From: Nitrosococcus wardiae
GTDB taxonomy: Bacteria; Pseudomonadota; Gammaproteobacteria; Nitrosococcales; Nitrosococcaceae
Length of the DNA stretch: 64,000 bases
NCBI RefSeq assembly: GCF_004421105.1
Contig: NZ_CP038033.1
Coordinates: 1,321,659-1,385,658 of the forward strand
Direction of reading: 5' to 3'
Made by a program: the position numbers and the translations under genes. Position 1 is the first letter of the stretch; each line of letters starts with the position of its first letter. The notes under the pieces are model-generated. The model ran no database searches and had not been told where the DNA came from. It saw only the letters and a program-made list of their open reading frames with translations. Below, one piece after another: positions 53,519-63,778 of this stretch.

Positions 53519-56454
53519 GACAACCATTTCGGCTCCCTGCAGGAGGTCTAGTAGACCGCAGTCAGAGACTGACGTTTAGTTTCAATGGCAAGCGCCTCGA
53601 AGGCTATACAGGCGATACGTTGGCCTCCGCCCTTCTGGCTAATGGTATCCATCTGGTTGGCCGCAGTTTCAAATATCATCGGCCGCGGGGTATTTTTACC
53701 GCCGGGGTAGAGGAACCCAATGCCCTGGTCCGACTAGGGAGTGGAGCGTACGCCGAGCCTAACCTCCGGGCCACGGAAGTGCTTTTATCTCATGGGCTTG
53801 AAGCCTATAGCCAGAATTGCTGGCCCTCGCTTCATTTTGATCTGGGGGCTGTTTCTCAATGGCTGGCGCCTGTTCTAACGGCTGGTTTCTATTACAAAAC
53901 GTTTATGGGACCGGGCCGTCGTGCTTGGCCCTTCTACGAATATTTTATTCGCCATGCCGCCGGGTTGGGCAAAGCGCCGGAAGCCCCGGATCCGGATCGC
54001 TACGACAAACGTCACCTCCATTGTGATGTTCTGGTGATTGGCACGGGGCCGGCAGGGCTGGCAGCGGCGCTCACAGCTGCTAAAACAGGCGCACGGGTGG
54101 TGGTGGCTGAGGAAAACCCGCTACTAGGAGGCAGCCTGCTGGACAGGGAAGAATCCCGAGAAGGGGTAAGAGAGATCATGGAACAGCTTGTGGCCCTGTC
54201 GGATGTTTTTCTCTTGCGCCGAACGACGGTGTTTGGCCATTATCGGCAAGGTCGCTTTGCTGCCTTCCAGCGTTTGGAAAACCAGGTGGTAAAACAACGC
54301 CTATGGCAGATTCAGGCAAAACAGGCCATCCTCGCCACGGGAGCTATGGAACGGCCATTAGTGTTTCCCAACAACGACCGGCCTGGTGTCATGTTGGCTT
54401 CTGCCGCTCGCCGCTATGTTAATCGTTATGGCGTCCAGCCTGGTCGAGATGCCGTCCTCTTCACCAATAATGACAATGCTTATGCTACTGCCCAAGATTT
54501 GGTAGACGCGGGTGTTGCAGTGAAGATGATTGTGGATCTGCGCCCGCAACCGCCTGCAGTGCCGGTCCCTAAGGAGACTGAAGTTTTGACGGGTGCCAAG
54601 GTATTCAATGTCAAAGGCCGGCGTCATGTGGTAGAGGTGGAGGTGGAGAGGAATTGTCTGCGGCGGAGATTGGATTGCGATTTGCTCTGTATCTCCGGAG
54701 GGTGGAGTCCCGTGCTGCATCTTTTTGCCCACAGTCCAGGGCAGACACGCTACGAGGCTTCCTTGGGAGCTTGGATTCCGGACTCGGCTCAAGAAGGGTT
54801 GCAAGTTGCCGGGGCGGCCAGTGGAGTTTTCGGTCTTGAAGCCTGTTGGCAGCAAGGTCTGGAAGTCGGTTTCAAGGCAGTGCAGGCTATCGGATTTTCT
54901 GTCCCAAAAAAACCGGAAATTATTGTTCCTCAGGAAATAGGGAAGGAGCTGTCGGTCACGGTGCCCGATATCTCCCCCATTATTCCCGGAAAGAAGGGGC
55001 CACGTTTTGTGGATCTGCAAAATGATGTCAAAGTGGAGGATATTGAGTTGGCCCTGCGGGAAGGGTACCGTTCCATTGAACAGGTGAAACGCTATACCAC
55101 CTTAGGTATGGGGACAGATCAGGGCCGTACCGCTAATATTAATGGCGCGCGCCTGGTGGCTGAAGTCCTCTCTCGATCTCTCTCCACAGTGGGCACTACG
55201 ACCTTTCGGCCCCCCTGGACACCGGTGACCCTAGGAGCGGTTGCGGGCCGGCAAAGCGAAACCCCTATAGCGCCCCTGCGGCGTTCGCCGATACACCCTT
55301 GGCATGAGGAAAACGGCGCGGTTTTTATGCCATCCGGTCTGTGGTGGCGGCCCCATTATTATCGAAGTCATGGCGCTCAATTGGTGCAAGCCGCTACCCG
55401 TGAAGCCCAGAACGTGCGCCACAATGTGGGCATTGCCGATGTCTCCACCCTAGGAAAAATCGATATTCAGGGAACAGGCGCCTCGGAATTCCTCAATCGG
55501 GTTTATATTAATCACTGGAGCAAGCTAGCGGTAGGCAAGGTCCGTTACGGCGTCATGTTACGGGAGGATGGTTATGTGTTCGATGATGGCACCACAGCAA
55601 GGCTGGCTGAAAATCATTTCCTGATGAGCACCACCACGACCAATGCCTCGGCGGTACAGTCCCATTTGGAGTTTTATCAACAGATGATCTGGCCCGATCT
55701 GGATGTGAAAATCACCTCAGTTACCGATCACTGGGCCGTGGTTGCCCTGGCCGGACCCAATAGCCGGAGGGTGCTAGAAAGGCTGTTTGAGGGGCGGGAT
55801 GTAGATAACCACGCTTTACCCTTTCTGGGCATAGTGGAAACGGAATTGCACGGGGTACAGGCTCGGATTGCGCGCATTAGTTTCTCCGGCGAACGGGCCT
55901 ATGAAATTGCGGTGCCCGCCGATTACGGACTGGCGTTATGGGAAGCGCTGCTGGAAGTAGGAAAAACATTTGCAATCCTGCCTTATGGCCTTGAAGCCAT
56001 GGACTACTTGCGGATTGAAAAAGGCCACCTGGTAGTAGGTGCGGATATTGACGGCCGCGTATCGCCCTATGACCTCGGCCTGGAGGGTCTGTGTAGTCAA
56101 AGCAAGGATTTTATTGGCCGCCGTTCTCTCCAAAAACCCGCTTTCCATGAGGAAGAAAGATTGAAGCTGGCGGGCTTTGTGTCCACCGACGGAAAAACCA
56201 TGATTACCGCCGGTGCTCAGTTGCTGGCCGAACCTTTTAAGAAGGATACACCGCAAAAAAGTCTGGGCCGGATTACTTCCCGAGCCTACAGTCCGGTGCG
56301 GGAAGCCCCTATCGCCCTAGGCCTGATTGTAGGGGGGATGGAGACCTATAACCGGCCAGTGTATGCGGTATCTCCGGTGACAGGTGAGCAGGCCGAAGTC
56401 ATGGTGACCTCACCTCACTTTTATGATCCTAAGGGGGAGCGGATGAAAGGATAA
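53515..56454 (+). CDS. soxA: Sarcosine oxidase alpha subunit
   Basis: A subunit of about 979 residues. It has a 2Fe-2S-fold-like N-terminal domain, an NAD-binding domain (VLVIGTGPAGLAAALTAAKT), and a C-terminal folate-binding aminomethyltransferase-like half (VGIADVSTLGKIDIQG, GLEAMDYLRIEKGHL). The ATG at 53515 overlaps the soxD stop and gives MRQPFRLPAGGLVDRS; an earlier ATG at 53413 lies in soxD. Length is in the family range. Confidence 0.94.
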   Translation: MRQPFRLPAGGLVDRSQRLTFSFNGKRLEGYTGDTLASALLANGIHLVGRSFKYHRPRGIFTAGVEEPNALVRLGSGAYAEPNLRATEVLLSHGLEAYSQNCWPSLHFDLGAVSQWLAPVLTAGFYYKTFMGPGRRAWPFYEYFIRHAAGLGKAPEAPDPDRYDKRHLHCDVLVIGTGPAGLAAALTAAKTGARVVVAEENPLLGGSLLDREESREGVREIMEQLVALSDVFLLRRTTVFGHYRQGRFAAFQRLENQVVKQRLWQIQAKQAILATGAMERPLVFPNNDRPGVMLASAARRYVNRYGVQPGRDAVLFTNNDNAYATAQDLVDAGVAVKMIVDLRPQPPAVPVPKETEVLTGAKVFNVKGRRHVVEVEVERNCLRRRLDCDLLCISGGWSPVLHLFAHSPGQTRYEASLGAWIPDSAQEGLQVAGAASGVFGLEACWQQGLEVGFKAVQAIGFSVPKKPEIIVPQEIGKELSVTVPDISPIIPGKKGPRFVDLQNDVKVEDIELALREGYRSIEQVKRYTTLGMGTDQGRTANINGARLVAEVLSRSLSTVGTTTFRPPWTPVTLGAVAGRQSETPIAPLRRSPIHPWHEENGAVFMPSGLWWRPHYYRSHGAQLVQAATREAQNVRHNVGIADVSTLGKIDIQGTGASEFLNRVYINHWSKLAVGKVRYGVMLREDGYVFDDGTTARLAENHFLMSTTTTNASAVQSHLEFYQQMIWPDLDVKITSVTDHWAVVALAGPNSRRVLERLFEGRDVDNHALPFLGIVETELHGVQARIARISFSGERAYEIAVPADYGLALWEALLEVGKTFAILPYGLEAMDYLRIEKGHLVVGADIDGRVSPYDLGLEGLCSQSKDFIGRRSLQKPAFHEEERLKLAGFVSTDGKTMITAGAQLLAEPFKKDTPQKSLGRITSRAYSPVREAPIALGLIVGGMETYNRPVYAVSPVTGEQAEVMVTSPHFYDPKGERMKG

Positions 56455-56966
56455 TGGCTTATTCTATTGCGGAAAAATTTAAAAATCGTTGTACCGCGTT
56501 GACTGATAGACCCCAGAGTTTCCTAGAGGGGCTGTCCACACCCCAGCCTACCGCTATCATTACGGTTGCAGGGATTCATGAAGATGGGATTAAGACTATT
56601 GTGCCGGATGAAGCTATTCTCTGGCTGGGACCTGATAAGTGGTGGGTGGTTTCCGAGACCCAGCCGCCCCAAGAATTGACTGAAAAGTTAACCTATGCTC
56701 TAGAAACCGAAAATGCGGCGCTGACCGATGTGAGTCATGGGGTCTTCCGTTTTCGGATGAGGGGACCTGATGTTCCCCATGTGTTAAGCGCCGGGGTGAG
56801 TCTTGATTTGCATCCTTCTGTTTTTAAACCGGGCCGGAGTGTGCCCTCTGCCTGGGATGATGTCTATATCCTATTGCATAGGGTAGAGGAAGAATGTTTC
56901 GACATTTATACCCTTCGCAGCTACGCTTCCTCCCTGGAGGAGTGGTTGGTCGCTAGCTATACATGA
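56454..56966 (+). CDS. soxG: Sarcosine oxidase gamma subunit
   Basis: A 170-residue subunit in the family pattern: TAIITVAGIHEDGIKTI, ILWLGPDKWWVVSE, LTDVSHGVFRFRMRG and LLHRVEEECFDIYTLRSYA. TAATG couples it to soxA. Its 3' end overlaps the convergent cysteine synthase gene by 14 nt. Confidence 0.92.
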   Translation: MAYSIAEKFKNRCTALTDRPQSFLEGLSTPQPTAIITVAGIHEDGIKTIVPDEAILWLGPDKWWVVSETQPPQELTEKLTYALETENAALTDVSHGVFRFRMRGPDVPHVLSAGVSLDLHPSVFKPGRSVPSAWDDVYILLHRVEEECFDIYTLRSYASSLEEWLVASYT

Positions 56967-57855
56967 GGGAGAGATATTTTTCGGCTTCATCGCAGAGGAA
57001 GGTGAGGACGTTTTTGATCCCCGGATCGCGGCGTTTGAGTTCCTGGGCTGCCCAAATGTTTGCCCCTGAGCTGGGACCCACAAATAGACCCCGTCCCCGT
57101 CCTAGTTGTTTGGAGACCTCAATCGCCGTTTCGCTTTCTACATGGATGATTTCATCGATTTCATGCCGATGGCGCTGATAAATGGTCGGAATAAAGCCGT
57201 CGGAAATGCCTTCAATCTGATGATCGGCCACGATACAACATTCAATGGTGCGGGATTCCGTGGGCTCCATGGCGTAAACTTTGATCTGATCATTGTGCCA
57301 TTGACGCAAAGCTTGGGACACGCCGACCAGCGTTCCGCCGGTGCCAACCCCCTGCACGATGGCATCGATCCGCATCCCTTCGGGGATCTGGGCGATGACC
57401 TCCCGGCCTAGCCATTCCCGGTTTTCTTCCACATTCCATTCATTATCAAATTGTCGAGGACAAAAATAGCCTTCTTGGGCGCCGAGTTCCTGCGCCGTAC
57501 GTAAAGCATCATTGACTTGAAAGCGGCCAACGAATTTGACTTCGGCCCCCAGTCCACGGGAAATTTTGACTCTCTCGGAAGTATATCCCGCCGGCATCAC
57601 CACTATCATGCGATAGCCTTTGATAGCGGCGACCATACTCATGGCATTTCCGGTGTTGCCGCTGGTGGCTTCAACAATGGTATCACCCGGTTTTAGTAAG
57701 CCCTCCGCCTCCGCCTTCTCAATCATATACTTGGCCATCCGGGCCTTGATAGAACCGGAGGGATTCAGAAATTCACATTTGGCGAAAATGCCATCCCCCA
57801 TATCCAGCAAAGGCGTGTTGCCAATGGCGTCCAAAATCGTGTGGCTAATGGTCAT
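56953..57855 (-). CDS. Cysteine synthase-type PLP enzyme
   Basis: A 300-residue fold-type II enzyme. The PLP Lys is in LNPSGSIKARMAKYM; the substrate loop is EATSGNTGNAMS; the phosphate loop is GVGTGGTLVG. It would make cysteine from O-acetylserine and sulfide. The exact type (CysK, CysM or a relative) is not fixed by sequence alone; Ser replaces the more usual Val/Arg-type spacing in SGSIKAR. It converges on soxG with 14 nt overlap. Confidence 0.85.
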   Translation of the reverse strand: MTISHTILDAIGNTPLLDMGDGIFAKCEFLNPSGSIKARMAKYMIEKAEAEGLLKPGDTIVEATSGNTGNAMSMVAAIKGYRMIVVMPAGYTSERVKISRGLGAEVKFVGRFQVNDALRTAQELGAQEGYFCPRQFDNEWNVEENREWLGREVIAQIPEGMRIDAIVQGVGTGGTLVGVSQALRQWHNDQIKVYAMEPTESRTIECCIVADHQIEGISDGFIPTIYQRHRHEIDEIIHVESETAIEVSKQLGRGRGLFVGPSSGANIWAAQELKRRDPGIKNVLTFLCDEAEKYLSLMYS

Positions 57856-57955
57856 GAAAGGCCTCAGTTCGGTAGACGATTACGGGGTTTTCTATTCACG
57901 TGAGTTCATGGATAACGACATGGGCTTATTACAATAGTAGCCCTATCAATAAGTT

Positions 57956-59821
57956 TTAAGTATTAAGAGAAGAATAAGAATATTTTAAATCTTTATTTTC
58001 CTTAAAACTTCCCACGGTATCAGGTGGGCCAAAGCTAATGACGATATCTCCTGCTTGCAGAGAATCCAAGTCGGCAAGGGGGTGGAACCTCACCTGACCG
58101 TATTTGGTCACCACAGCGATTAATATGGTTTCCTGCTGGTGATCCTGAAGATAATCCTGATAGGTATACTCTTCCGTGAGTTGGGTTTTTCGAAATTCCC
58201 AACCATGATAGTAGAGTCGCATAAAGTCTTCATATTGGGTGCTTTCGTCAAAGGCGATTCTTCCTCTTACCGTGCGGGCAAAGATTTTATCTTCCTCATC
58301 GGGGATTGATAAGGAGGGTAATTGGAATACTTTATTTTGGCCCAACTCCGGCGCAAAACGGGTGCATACCAGGGCGTTGTAGGCATCATTGGCGGTGACG
58401 GCCAGCACATGACTAATTTCATTGAGCTCAAGGGAGCTTTCTACGGTTTCCGACAATATTTGCCCCCGGTATATTTTTAGGTTCGACATGCGTGCGGAGT
58501 GTAAATGATGCCATGAAGTATCATTGACAATCACCGGGACGCCCAGTTCTTTAAGCAAACGGGCCAGTGCAATTGACCAGGGGGTTGCACCAACGATGAG
58601 TACCCCGCTGGGATTGCGAGAGGCAAGGCCCAGGAGACGACTCAGCCATTCGATGGTAAGGCCGTGCAAGATAACGGTGGCTGCGATGAGCGCAAAGATC
58701 AAAGGCAGCAACTGGTCAGCGCCGCCAAAGCCTTGCTGGGTCAGGGGAAAAGCCAACAAACCTGCCATTGAGGCAGCGACAATGCCTCGGGGTGCAATCC
58801 AGGCAATGAGCAATTTTTCCTGCCATTTCATCCCTGTTCCCAGGGTGGATAGGTATACGGATAGCGGTCGCACCAAAAAGATCACTGTGCCCAGCAAAGC
58901 AAGGCTGTGCCAGTCGAGTTTGGCCAGCACTTCAAGCTCAATGGTGGCGGTCAATACGATAAAGACCACTGAAACCAGTACGAGGGTGATGTATTGTTTG
59001 AAGCGGCGTAGCTCTTCAATATTCCGTAGCCGTTGGTTGGCCACGACGACTCCGGCGACGGTAACGGCCAGCAGCCCCGCTTCTTCTTGCACCCCATTGA
59101 CGGCCACATAGAGCAAAAGGACAGCGCCTAACATGACCGGGGACTTAAGAAATTCCGGGACGTGTTCTCTGTGAAAAGCCCAGCTTAGCAAGTAGCCAAG
59201 AGCGATTCCCGAGCCGGTAGCCACCAATAAACCTAGGCTGAGGTTGCCTAGCACTGTGAGCACGCTATGCTCAGGGGAATCTATTGTCCAATACCACACT
59301 GTCCAATACTCGAAGACTAAAATAGCAAGCAGTGCGCCTAGCGGATCATTAATAATCCCTTCCCACTTAAGCAGTGCGGCCGTATGGCGCTGAAGTCGGG
59401 CATGTTTTAGCAAGGGCATGAGCACAGTGGGACCAGTTACCACACTAATAGCGCCAAAGAGGGTGGCAATCGGCCAAGAGAGCCCGGCAATAAAGTGGGC
59501 CGCCGCTGCGCTAAGGATCCAAGTCAAAAGCAAGCCCAAACTGACCAAGCGCTTTACATCAACGCCCGCTTCTTTATATTCATGCCACTGCAGATTGAGG
59601 CCCCCTTCAAATAAAATGATGGCGACTGAGAGGGCGATTAAGGGAGGGAGAACTTGGCCGAATTCTTGTGCTGGATTGAGCCAGCCTAAGACTGGACCGG
59701 CTGCAAAGCCGGCCATCAACAGCAGTACAATGGCCGGAATATGCATGCGCCATGCCAACCATTGGGCGCTGATTCCGAGCACAATAATCAGTGAAAAAGT
59801 AAGCGTTAAGTTGGCTTCCAT
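57956..59821 (-). CDS. Na+/H+ antiporter with C-terminal TrkA domain
   Basis: A 621-residue CPA-type antiporter. About 12 membrane helices span residues 1-400, with conserved VVTGPTVLMPLLKH, EGIINDPLGALLA and WIAPRGIVAASMAG. A RCK/TrkA-N domain follows (VLIVGATPWSIALARLLKEL), then a TrkA-C type end. This is the NhaP/CvrA-like arrangement. It would pump Na+ or K+ out for H+ in, useful in a marine cell. Monocistronic. Confidence 0.92.
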   Translation of the reverse strand: MEANLTLTFSLIIVLGISAQWLAWRMHIPAIVLLLMAGFAAGPVLGWLNPAQEFGQVLPPLIALSVAIILFEGGLNLQWHEYKEAGVDVKRLVSLGLLLTWILSAAAAHFIAGLSWPIATLFGAISVVTGPTVLMPLLKHARLQRHTAALLKWEGIINDPLGALLAILVFEYWTVWYWTIDSPEHSVLTVLGNLSLGLLVATGSGIALGYLLSWAFHREHVPEFLKSPVMLGAVLLLYVAVNGVQEEAGLLAVTVAGVVVANQRLRNIEELRRFKQYITLVLVSVVFIVLTATIELEVLAKLDWHSLALLGTVIFLVRPLSVYLSTLGTGMKWQEKLLIAWIAPRGIVAASMAGLLAFPLTQQGFGGADQLLPLIFALIAATVILHGLTIEWLSRLLGLASRNPSGVLIVGATPWSIALARLLKELGVPVIVNDTSWHHLHSARMSNLKIYRGQILSETVESSLELNEISHVLAVTANDAYNALVCTRFAPELGQNKVFQLPSLSIPDEEDKIFARTVRGRIAFDESTQYEDFMRLYYHGWEFRKTQLTEEYTYQDYLQDHQQETILIAVVTKYGQVRFHPLADLDSLQAGDIVISFGPPDTVGSFKENKDLKYSYSSLNT

Positions 59822-60195
59822 GGTGTCCTGTCTGGCAAAGGAATAAGAGAGTTAGAGGGGGAAGGGTATGGACCCTTGTCCCTATACGCCGTATCGAGTA
59901 CCTCAATCGCTGAAGTTTTTCTTAGTCCATGATAGCTATAGGATAGAAGTAATTCTCGGGGGAACACAAAATAAGAGGGGTGGCATGGAGCGATCCTATA
60001 GCCGATTTTGCCATGGTGGACCGGGCTCGGGGCATTCGCACTCGACCCGATTACACGTAATTAGCCTGTGCGGCCTTTGGGCCAGGTTTACCGGCTAAGC
60101 GGTGAAACATAGGATACGGTCAATCGCAAGGGCGAGCGGTCAAACCATGTTTCACCAGGTTATAGGGCAGATAGTCGAATGAAGGAGCCGATGCT
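59822..60195. other. Intergenic region with an inverted repeat
   Basis: No gene is seen. GGTGAAACATAGG (60101) and CCATGTTTCACC (60145) are inverted copies 12 bases long around a 31-base spacer, just upstream of the membrane-protein gene at 60196. They could be an operator or an RNA stem. Confidence 0.4.
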
Positions 60196-60567
60196 ATGAG
60201 AGGAGTCATCCTAACCACTTTGCTAACTTTGCTATTTTTGTTTTGGTTGGCGGCGGAGCTTTATGATTTTTTTAAAACCAAACATAAATCGACAGAGGCC
60301 AAGCGAACGGTTGCTTATATTTTTGGGTACCCTTTGCTTACGGCTTATGTGGTGAGCCATGGCCTACCGCCTGCCGCAATCCTGTTTCCAGTCGCCCTGG
60401 GTGGAGTAGCTTGGCTATTGGCGGGGATGCATCTAAGGAAAGTTTTAGAAGGCGAGTATCAATCCACGCCCGGAACGTTTATTGGAATCCCGATAAAGTA
60501 TTGGTTTGGTGGTGGCCTCAGCGCATTTCTTCTGGGTGCCTTGCTTCAATACGTCGGACTGTTTTAG
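60196..60567 (+). CDS. Unknown integral membrane protein
   Basis: A 123-residue protein with about four hydrophobic helices: VILTTLLTLLFLFWLAAELY, VAYIFGYPLLTAYVVSH, AAILFPVALGGVAWLLAGMH and GGGLSAFLLGALLQYVGLF. No family is recognised. GAAGGAG precedes the ATG. It stands alone. Confidence 0.65.
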   Translation: MRGVILTTLLTLLFLFWLAAELYDFFKTKHKSTEAKRTVAYIFGYPLLTAYVVSHGLPPAAILFPVALGGVAWLLAGMHLRKVLEGEYQSTPGTFIGIPIKYWFGGGLSAFLLGALLQYVGLF

Positions 60568-61353
60568 GACCCGTTTTGGATGAGGTAGCAATGTCTGCCA
60601 AAAAGCAAGGTGCTACCCTTGGTGGGTTGAGTGGCTATCACCACATTGAGTTTATCGCAAGGAGTTGACTCAAGTTTTTGGAAAATTCATAGGGGCGAGG
60701 CGATCATATTAGAAGCATCGAAATCACTTTAGCTAAATGGATGGATATGGGAAATTCTTTCTCCACTTTGAGAGATAGCGGTGTAAAAAAGGGTCACGTC
60801 TTGTCTATTGCTATTTCTATCAAACTAAAGGGAAAGCATTTAATTAAAATTATACCCTTTATTTCTTAAGAGCTGTGATGTTGAATCCGCTGCGAGCAGC
60901 CATGGTCGATAAAACAGCTCTCTGTTGATGATCGTAGAAGCGAATGTGCCACAGTGGCTATATATGGACAGGCAACTCAGCTAGTTTAGCGGGCGCTTTT
61001 TTATGAACGAACTGCGGGAGAAATGAAACAAAATAACCGAGAGTAGTGATGTTAGAACTGACCCTAAATTTCGAGCCTAAATTTATTCGTCATGTGCCGC
61101 ATTCGTTGTGTGAAATCCCTGTTTAATACTTTTTTTATAGCTTCTCTATTTTCCTCCAATATTATGTTTTTATTGGATAATTATACTTTAGTATCAATAT
61201 TGAATGTTTAATAGATCAGAAGATGAGCTCGGTAATAGTTTTTCTCTACTCTCCCTTTAGTTCGTAGTTCTTTGCAGTCGCTGCGGTACAAGGATGTACC
61301 GCTATTTTTTTCTGTTGCTAAGCAGGTAATCCCCATTTGTTAGGAGCCGTGAA
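60568..61353. other. Long non-coding or decayed region
   Basis: No intact gene is seen in these 786 bases. Short open stretches do not resemble known proteins. A strong stem-loop with T-run lies near the end at 61283-61311, far from any gene stop, so an RNA or leader may precede it. Confidence 0.45.
61283..61311 (+). terminator. Orphan intrinsic terminator
   Basis: GCGGTACA and TGTACCGC form a perfect 8-bp stem with a 4-base loop, followed by TATTTTTTT. No gene stop lies within 700 bases upstream. It lies 43 bases before the haloperoxidase ATG, so it may end a small RNA or be an attenuator in that gene's leader. Confidence 0.7.
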
Positions 61354-62091
61354 ATGCTCAGAATATTTCATCGGAAACTGCTTGTATGGTTAGCGTTGGT
61401 GGTGCTTTTACTGACCACAATACCAAGAATATCCCTGGCGCAAGGAAATGCTGGTGCGGGTGGGTGGATGGCTCCGGATGTAGTCATGGAGTGGAACCTG
61501 GCGACACTGAATCTAATAAAAGACAAGAATATACCTGCTAGCCAATTCGGCAGCCGGTTGATAGCTATGGTGCACATTGCCATGTTTGACACTATTAACG
61601 GCGTTCAGCCGGAATATAGCCCATTCCTTGTTGACGGGACACGACCCAAGTTGATATTTCCGGAAGCCGCCGCAGCTACCGCAGCTTATACCATACTGTC
61701 TACCCTGTACCCGGCTGAAAAAGACTCCTTTGAAGCACTCTACCGTGAGCAACTCTCCTGGCTGTCTGACAACTCCGGACTCAGCCGACTAGCGGTGCGC
61801 TATGGCGAGCGAATCGCTCAGGCAGTGCTGGAATGGCGGCAGGATGACGGCTCTGGCCAGGCAGCGGCAGGGAGTGCAGTTTATCCCGATGGAACAGAAC
61901 TCGGCGAATGGCGGAGGACCCCGCCTGCCTATATGAACCCCAGGCTCCCAGGATGGGGGAATGTTACTCCTTTCGCCATGACCAGCGGAGACCAGTTCCG
62001 GCTGATAGGCCCACCGCCTTTGGACAGCTACGAATACGCCTGCGATTACAATGAGGTCAAGGCCATGGGCGCTAAGGACTCCGCTTTTTGA
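61354..62091 (+). pseudogene. Vanadium-dependent haloperoxidase, truncated
   Basis: 245 residues with a signal peptide (LVWLALVVLLLTTIPRISLA). The N-terminal helical domain of secreted vanadium haloperoxidases follows: VVMEWNLATLNLIKD, SRLIAMVHIAMFDTINGVQP and FPEAAAATAAYTILSTLYPA. The frame ends at EVKAMGAKDSAF. The C-terminal half with the vanadate-binding Lys, Arg and His (PAP2-like) is missing. The next 180 bases do not resume it, so a deletion rather than only the nearby IS caused the loss. The fragment should be inactive. Confidence 0.75.
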
Positions 62092-62270
62092 TGATTGTGC
62101 TTTCTCCACCGAATGTTCGCTTGCCTGATAGGAAGTTTCAAGCTCTATTAGCTAAAGCTAACCGAACGCAGAGGATTGTCAATTAGTTAGCTGTGTTGAT
62201 CTTCCCTCGATAAAACGAACACAACATCGTCTATGTCGCTGAGCAGGTCATTGACGCATAGATATAATTA

Positions 62271-63734
62271 CACGACTTGGAAAGTTAACTGCTTAAGAGG
62301 GATGATAGGGGGAAGAACAACTGAAGAAAATGCATAGAGATGTGGCTACCGTTAGTCGGTGTTTCCAGCCTAATAAAGGAGGGTCTTGAGCCTTACCGAG
62401 AGTTCTTTTGTCGGGACGCCGGGTTTGAGCATGTGAGTCGCTATATCACGGGATTGTTGCTCAGTCCCAATAAGACGCTGCAAGGGATTGACGCCCAGCA
62501 GGTTTGGGCGAAGGCTGGAGGGGTGAGCCGACGAGCGATGCATGCGGCGGTGTTTGAAGCCGGCGGGGATAGTGAGGGGTTGCTGGCGCGCCATTGAGCG
62601 GTGGTCGCAGGCGAGCATCGAGGACGGGGCTTGGAAGTCATGGTTCTGGATTGGACCTACGTGCATCATGACCGGGGACCTGAGATTTACGCCACCAAGC
62701 GGGCTTATGACCCCGTCGAAGGTCGGATGAGTACCTACCCGACGCTGGTCACGGCGGTAGTGGCCCATGCCGATAGGGTCGATGGTTTAGCGCTAGAGGT
62801 TCAGTTTCCCAACTCTCAAGCCGAAGAGTTAGGCTATTTGAACATGACGGCCCAAGAGGACTACACCGCTCTGGAGCAGGCGCGAGAGCGATTTATCGAC
62901 TTGCTGCATTATCAGAAGAACCGTCTGTCGTATCGCAAACGCACCGAAATCGCTGTGGAGATGGTGCGCCAACTCGAAGCCGAGGGCCATTTTCCGCAGG
63001 CACCTTATGCCTTTGATAATGGGGTGCTCTCGTTACCGTTAATCCAGCTCATCGAACAGCAGGGGAAGCATTGGGTTTCGGAGCTGGAAAGCTCTCGGCT
63101 CATTCAATGGCAGGGGCAATGGCGGCGGGTCGATGAGATCGCCGCCGAGTTGCGTCAGCAGCATCCCGAGAGCTTTCGTCGCGTCAACGTGAAGCGGCGT
63201 AGCGGTGAGGAAAAAGCGTTCTGGGCCTTTACCAAGACGGTGCGGTTGAAGCGCTATGGGCGCAAACGCCTGGTCATTGTTCATGAGCAAGCCGATCTCA
63301 GTGATACTCCTCGGTTTCTACTCACCGATGCCCTGCACTGGGAAGCAGGCCGGGTGATTCGGGTCTGGAGCGATCGCTGGCCGGTGGAGATCTTTCATGA
63401 GTTCTGCAAACAAGCCGTGGGCCTGGAAGCGTCTCAGGTACGTAAGGAGGAAGCGCTCAAACGCCACTTCCGCTTGAGTGGCGTAGCGCAGTCGTTGCTT
63501 CAGCGGACCCCGGCGGGTGGCAGAAAATCAGAACGATTTGCCTTTGCTGAAGATAATCAGCAAACCGTCGCTCAGAAGCTCTATACCCTCACCCGTGATG
63601 CCTTGAGTCAGTGGGTGCAGTTGGCACAGGGCCTCTTCGCTCAGGGGCAATCTTATCAACAGGTTTTGGAGCGACTCATGTCCGTCTAAATCAAGCCCGC
63701 TCTCAGCATGGGGAGGGTAACGTTCCAAGTCGTG
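62271..63734 (+). mobile_element. IS701-like insertion sequence with 7-bp target duplication
   Basis: Ends are inverted repeats CACGACTTGGAA-(A/C)-GTTA (62271 onward, and inverted to 63734), flanked by the direct repeat ATAATTA (62264-62270 and 63735-63741). The element is 1464 bp. Joining the flanks gives CGCATAGA ... TCTATGCG, so it inserted in the loop of a perfect 8-bp hairpin. The single transposase gene has one internal stop codon. Confidence 0.85.
62340..63689 (+). pseudogene. IS701-like DDE transposase with an internal stop
   Basis: One frame runs from MWLPLVGVSSLIKEGLEPYR through HVSRYITGLLLSPNKTLQGI. An in-frame TGA at about 62595-62597 sits in ARH*AVVAGEHRG. The frame then continues to 63689. 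The first catalytic Asp is in MVLDWTYVHHDRG, and the Glu region likely in VWSDRWPVEIFHEFCKQ. A CGA-to-TGA change would explain the stop. The family assignment (IS701/DDE_5) is from overall pattern. Confidence 0.75.
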
Positions 63735-63778
63735 ATAATTACTCTATGCGCGGGAATGTTCTGAAAAGGATGCGATAA

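Noticed and set aside
35628-57972. AAGTTCTAAGTATTAAGAG-like strings near 35628 and 57951 as a repeat family
   Set aside because: Only about 18 A/T-rich bases match, which may be chance or a short terminator-associated motif.
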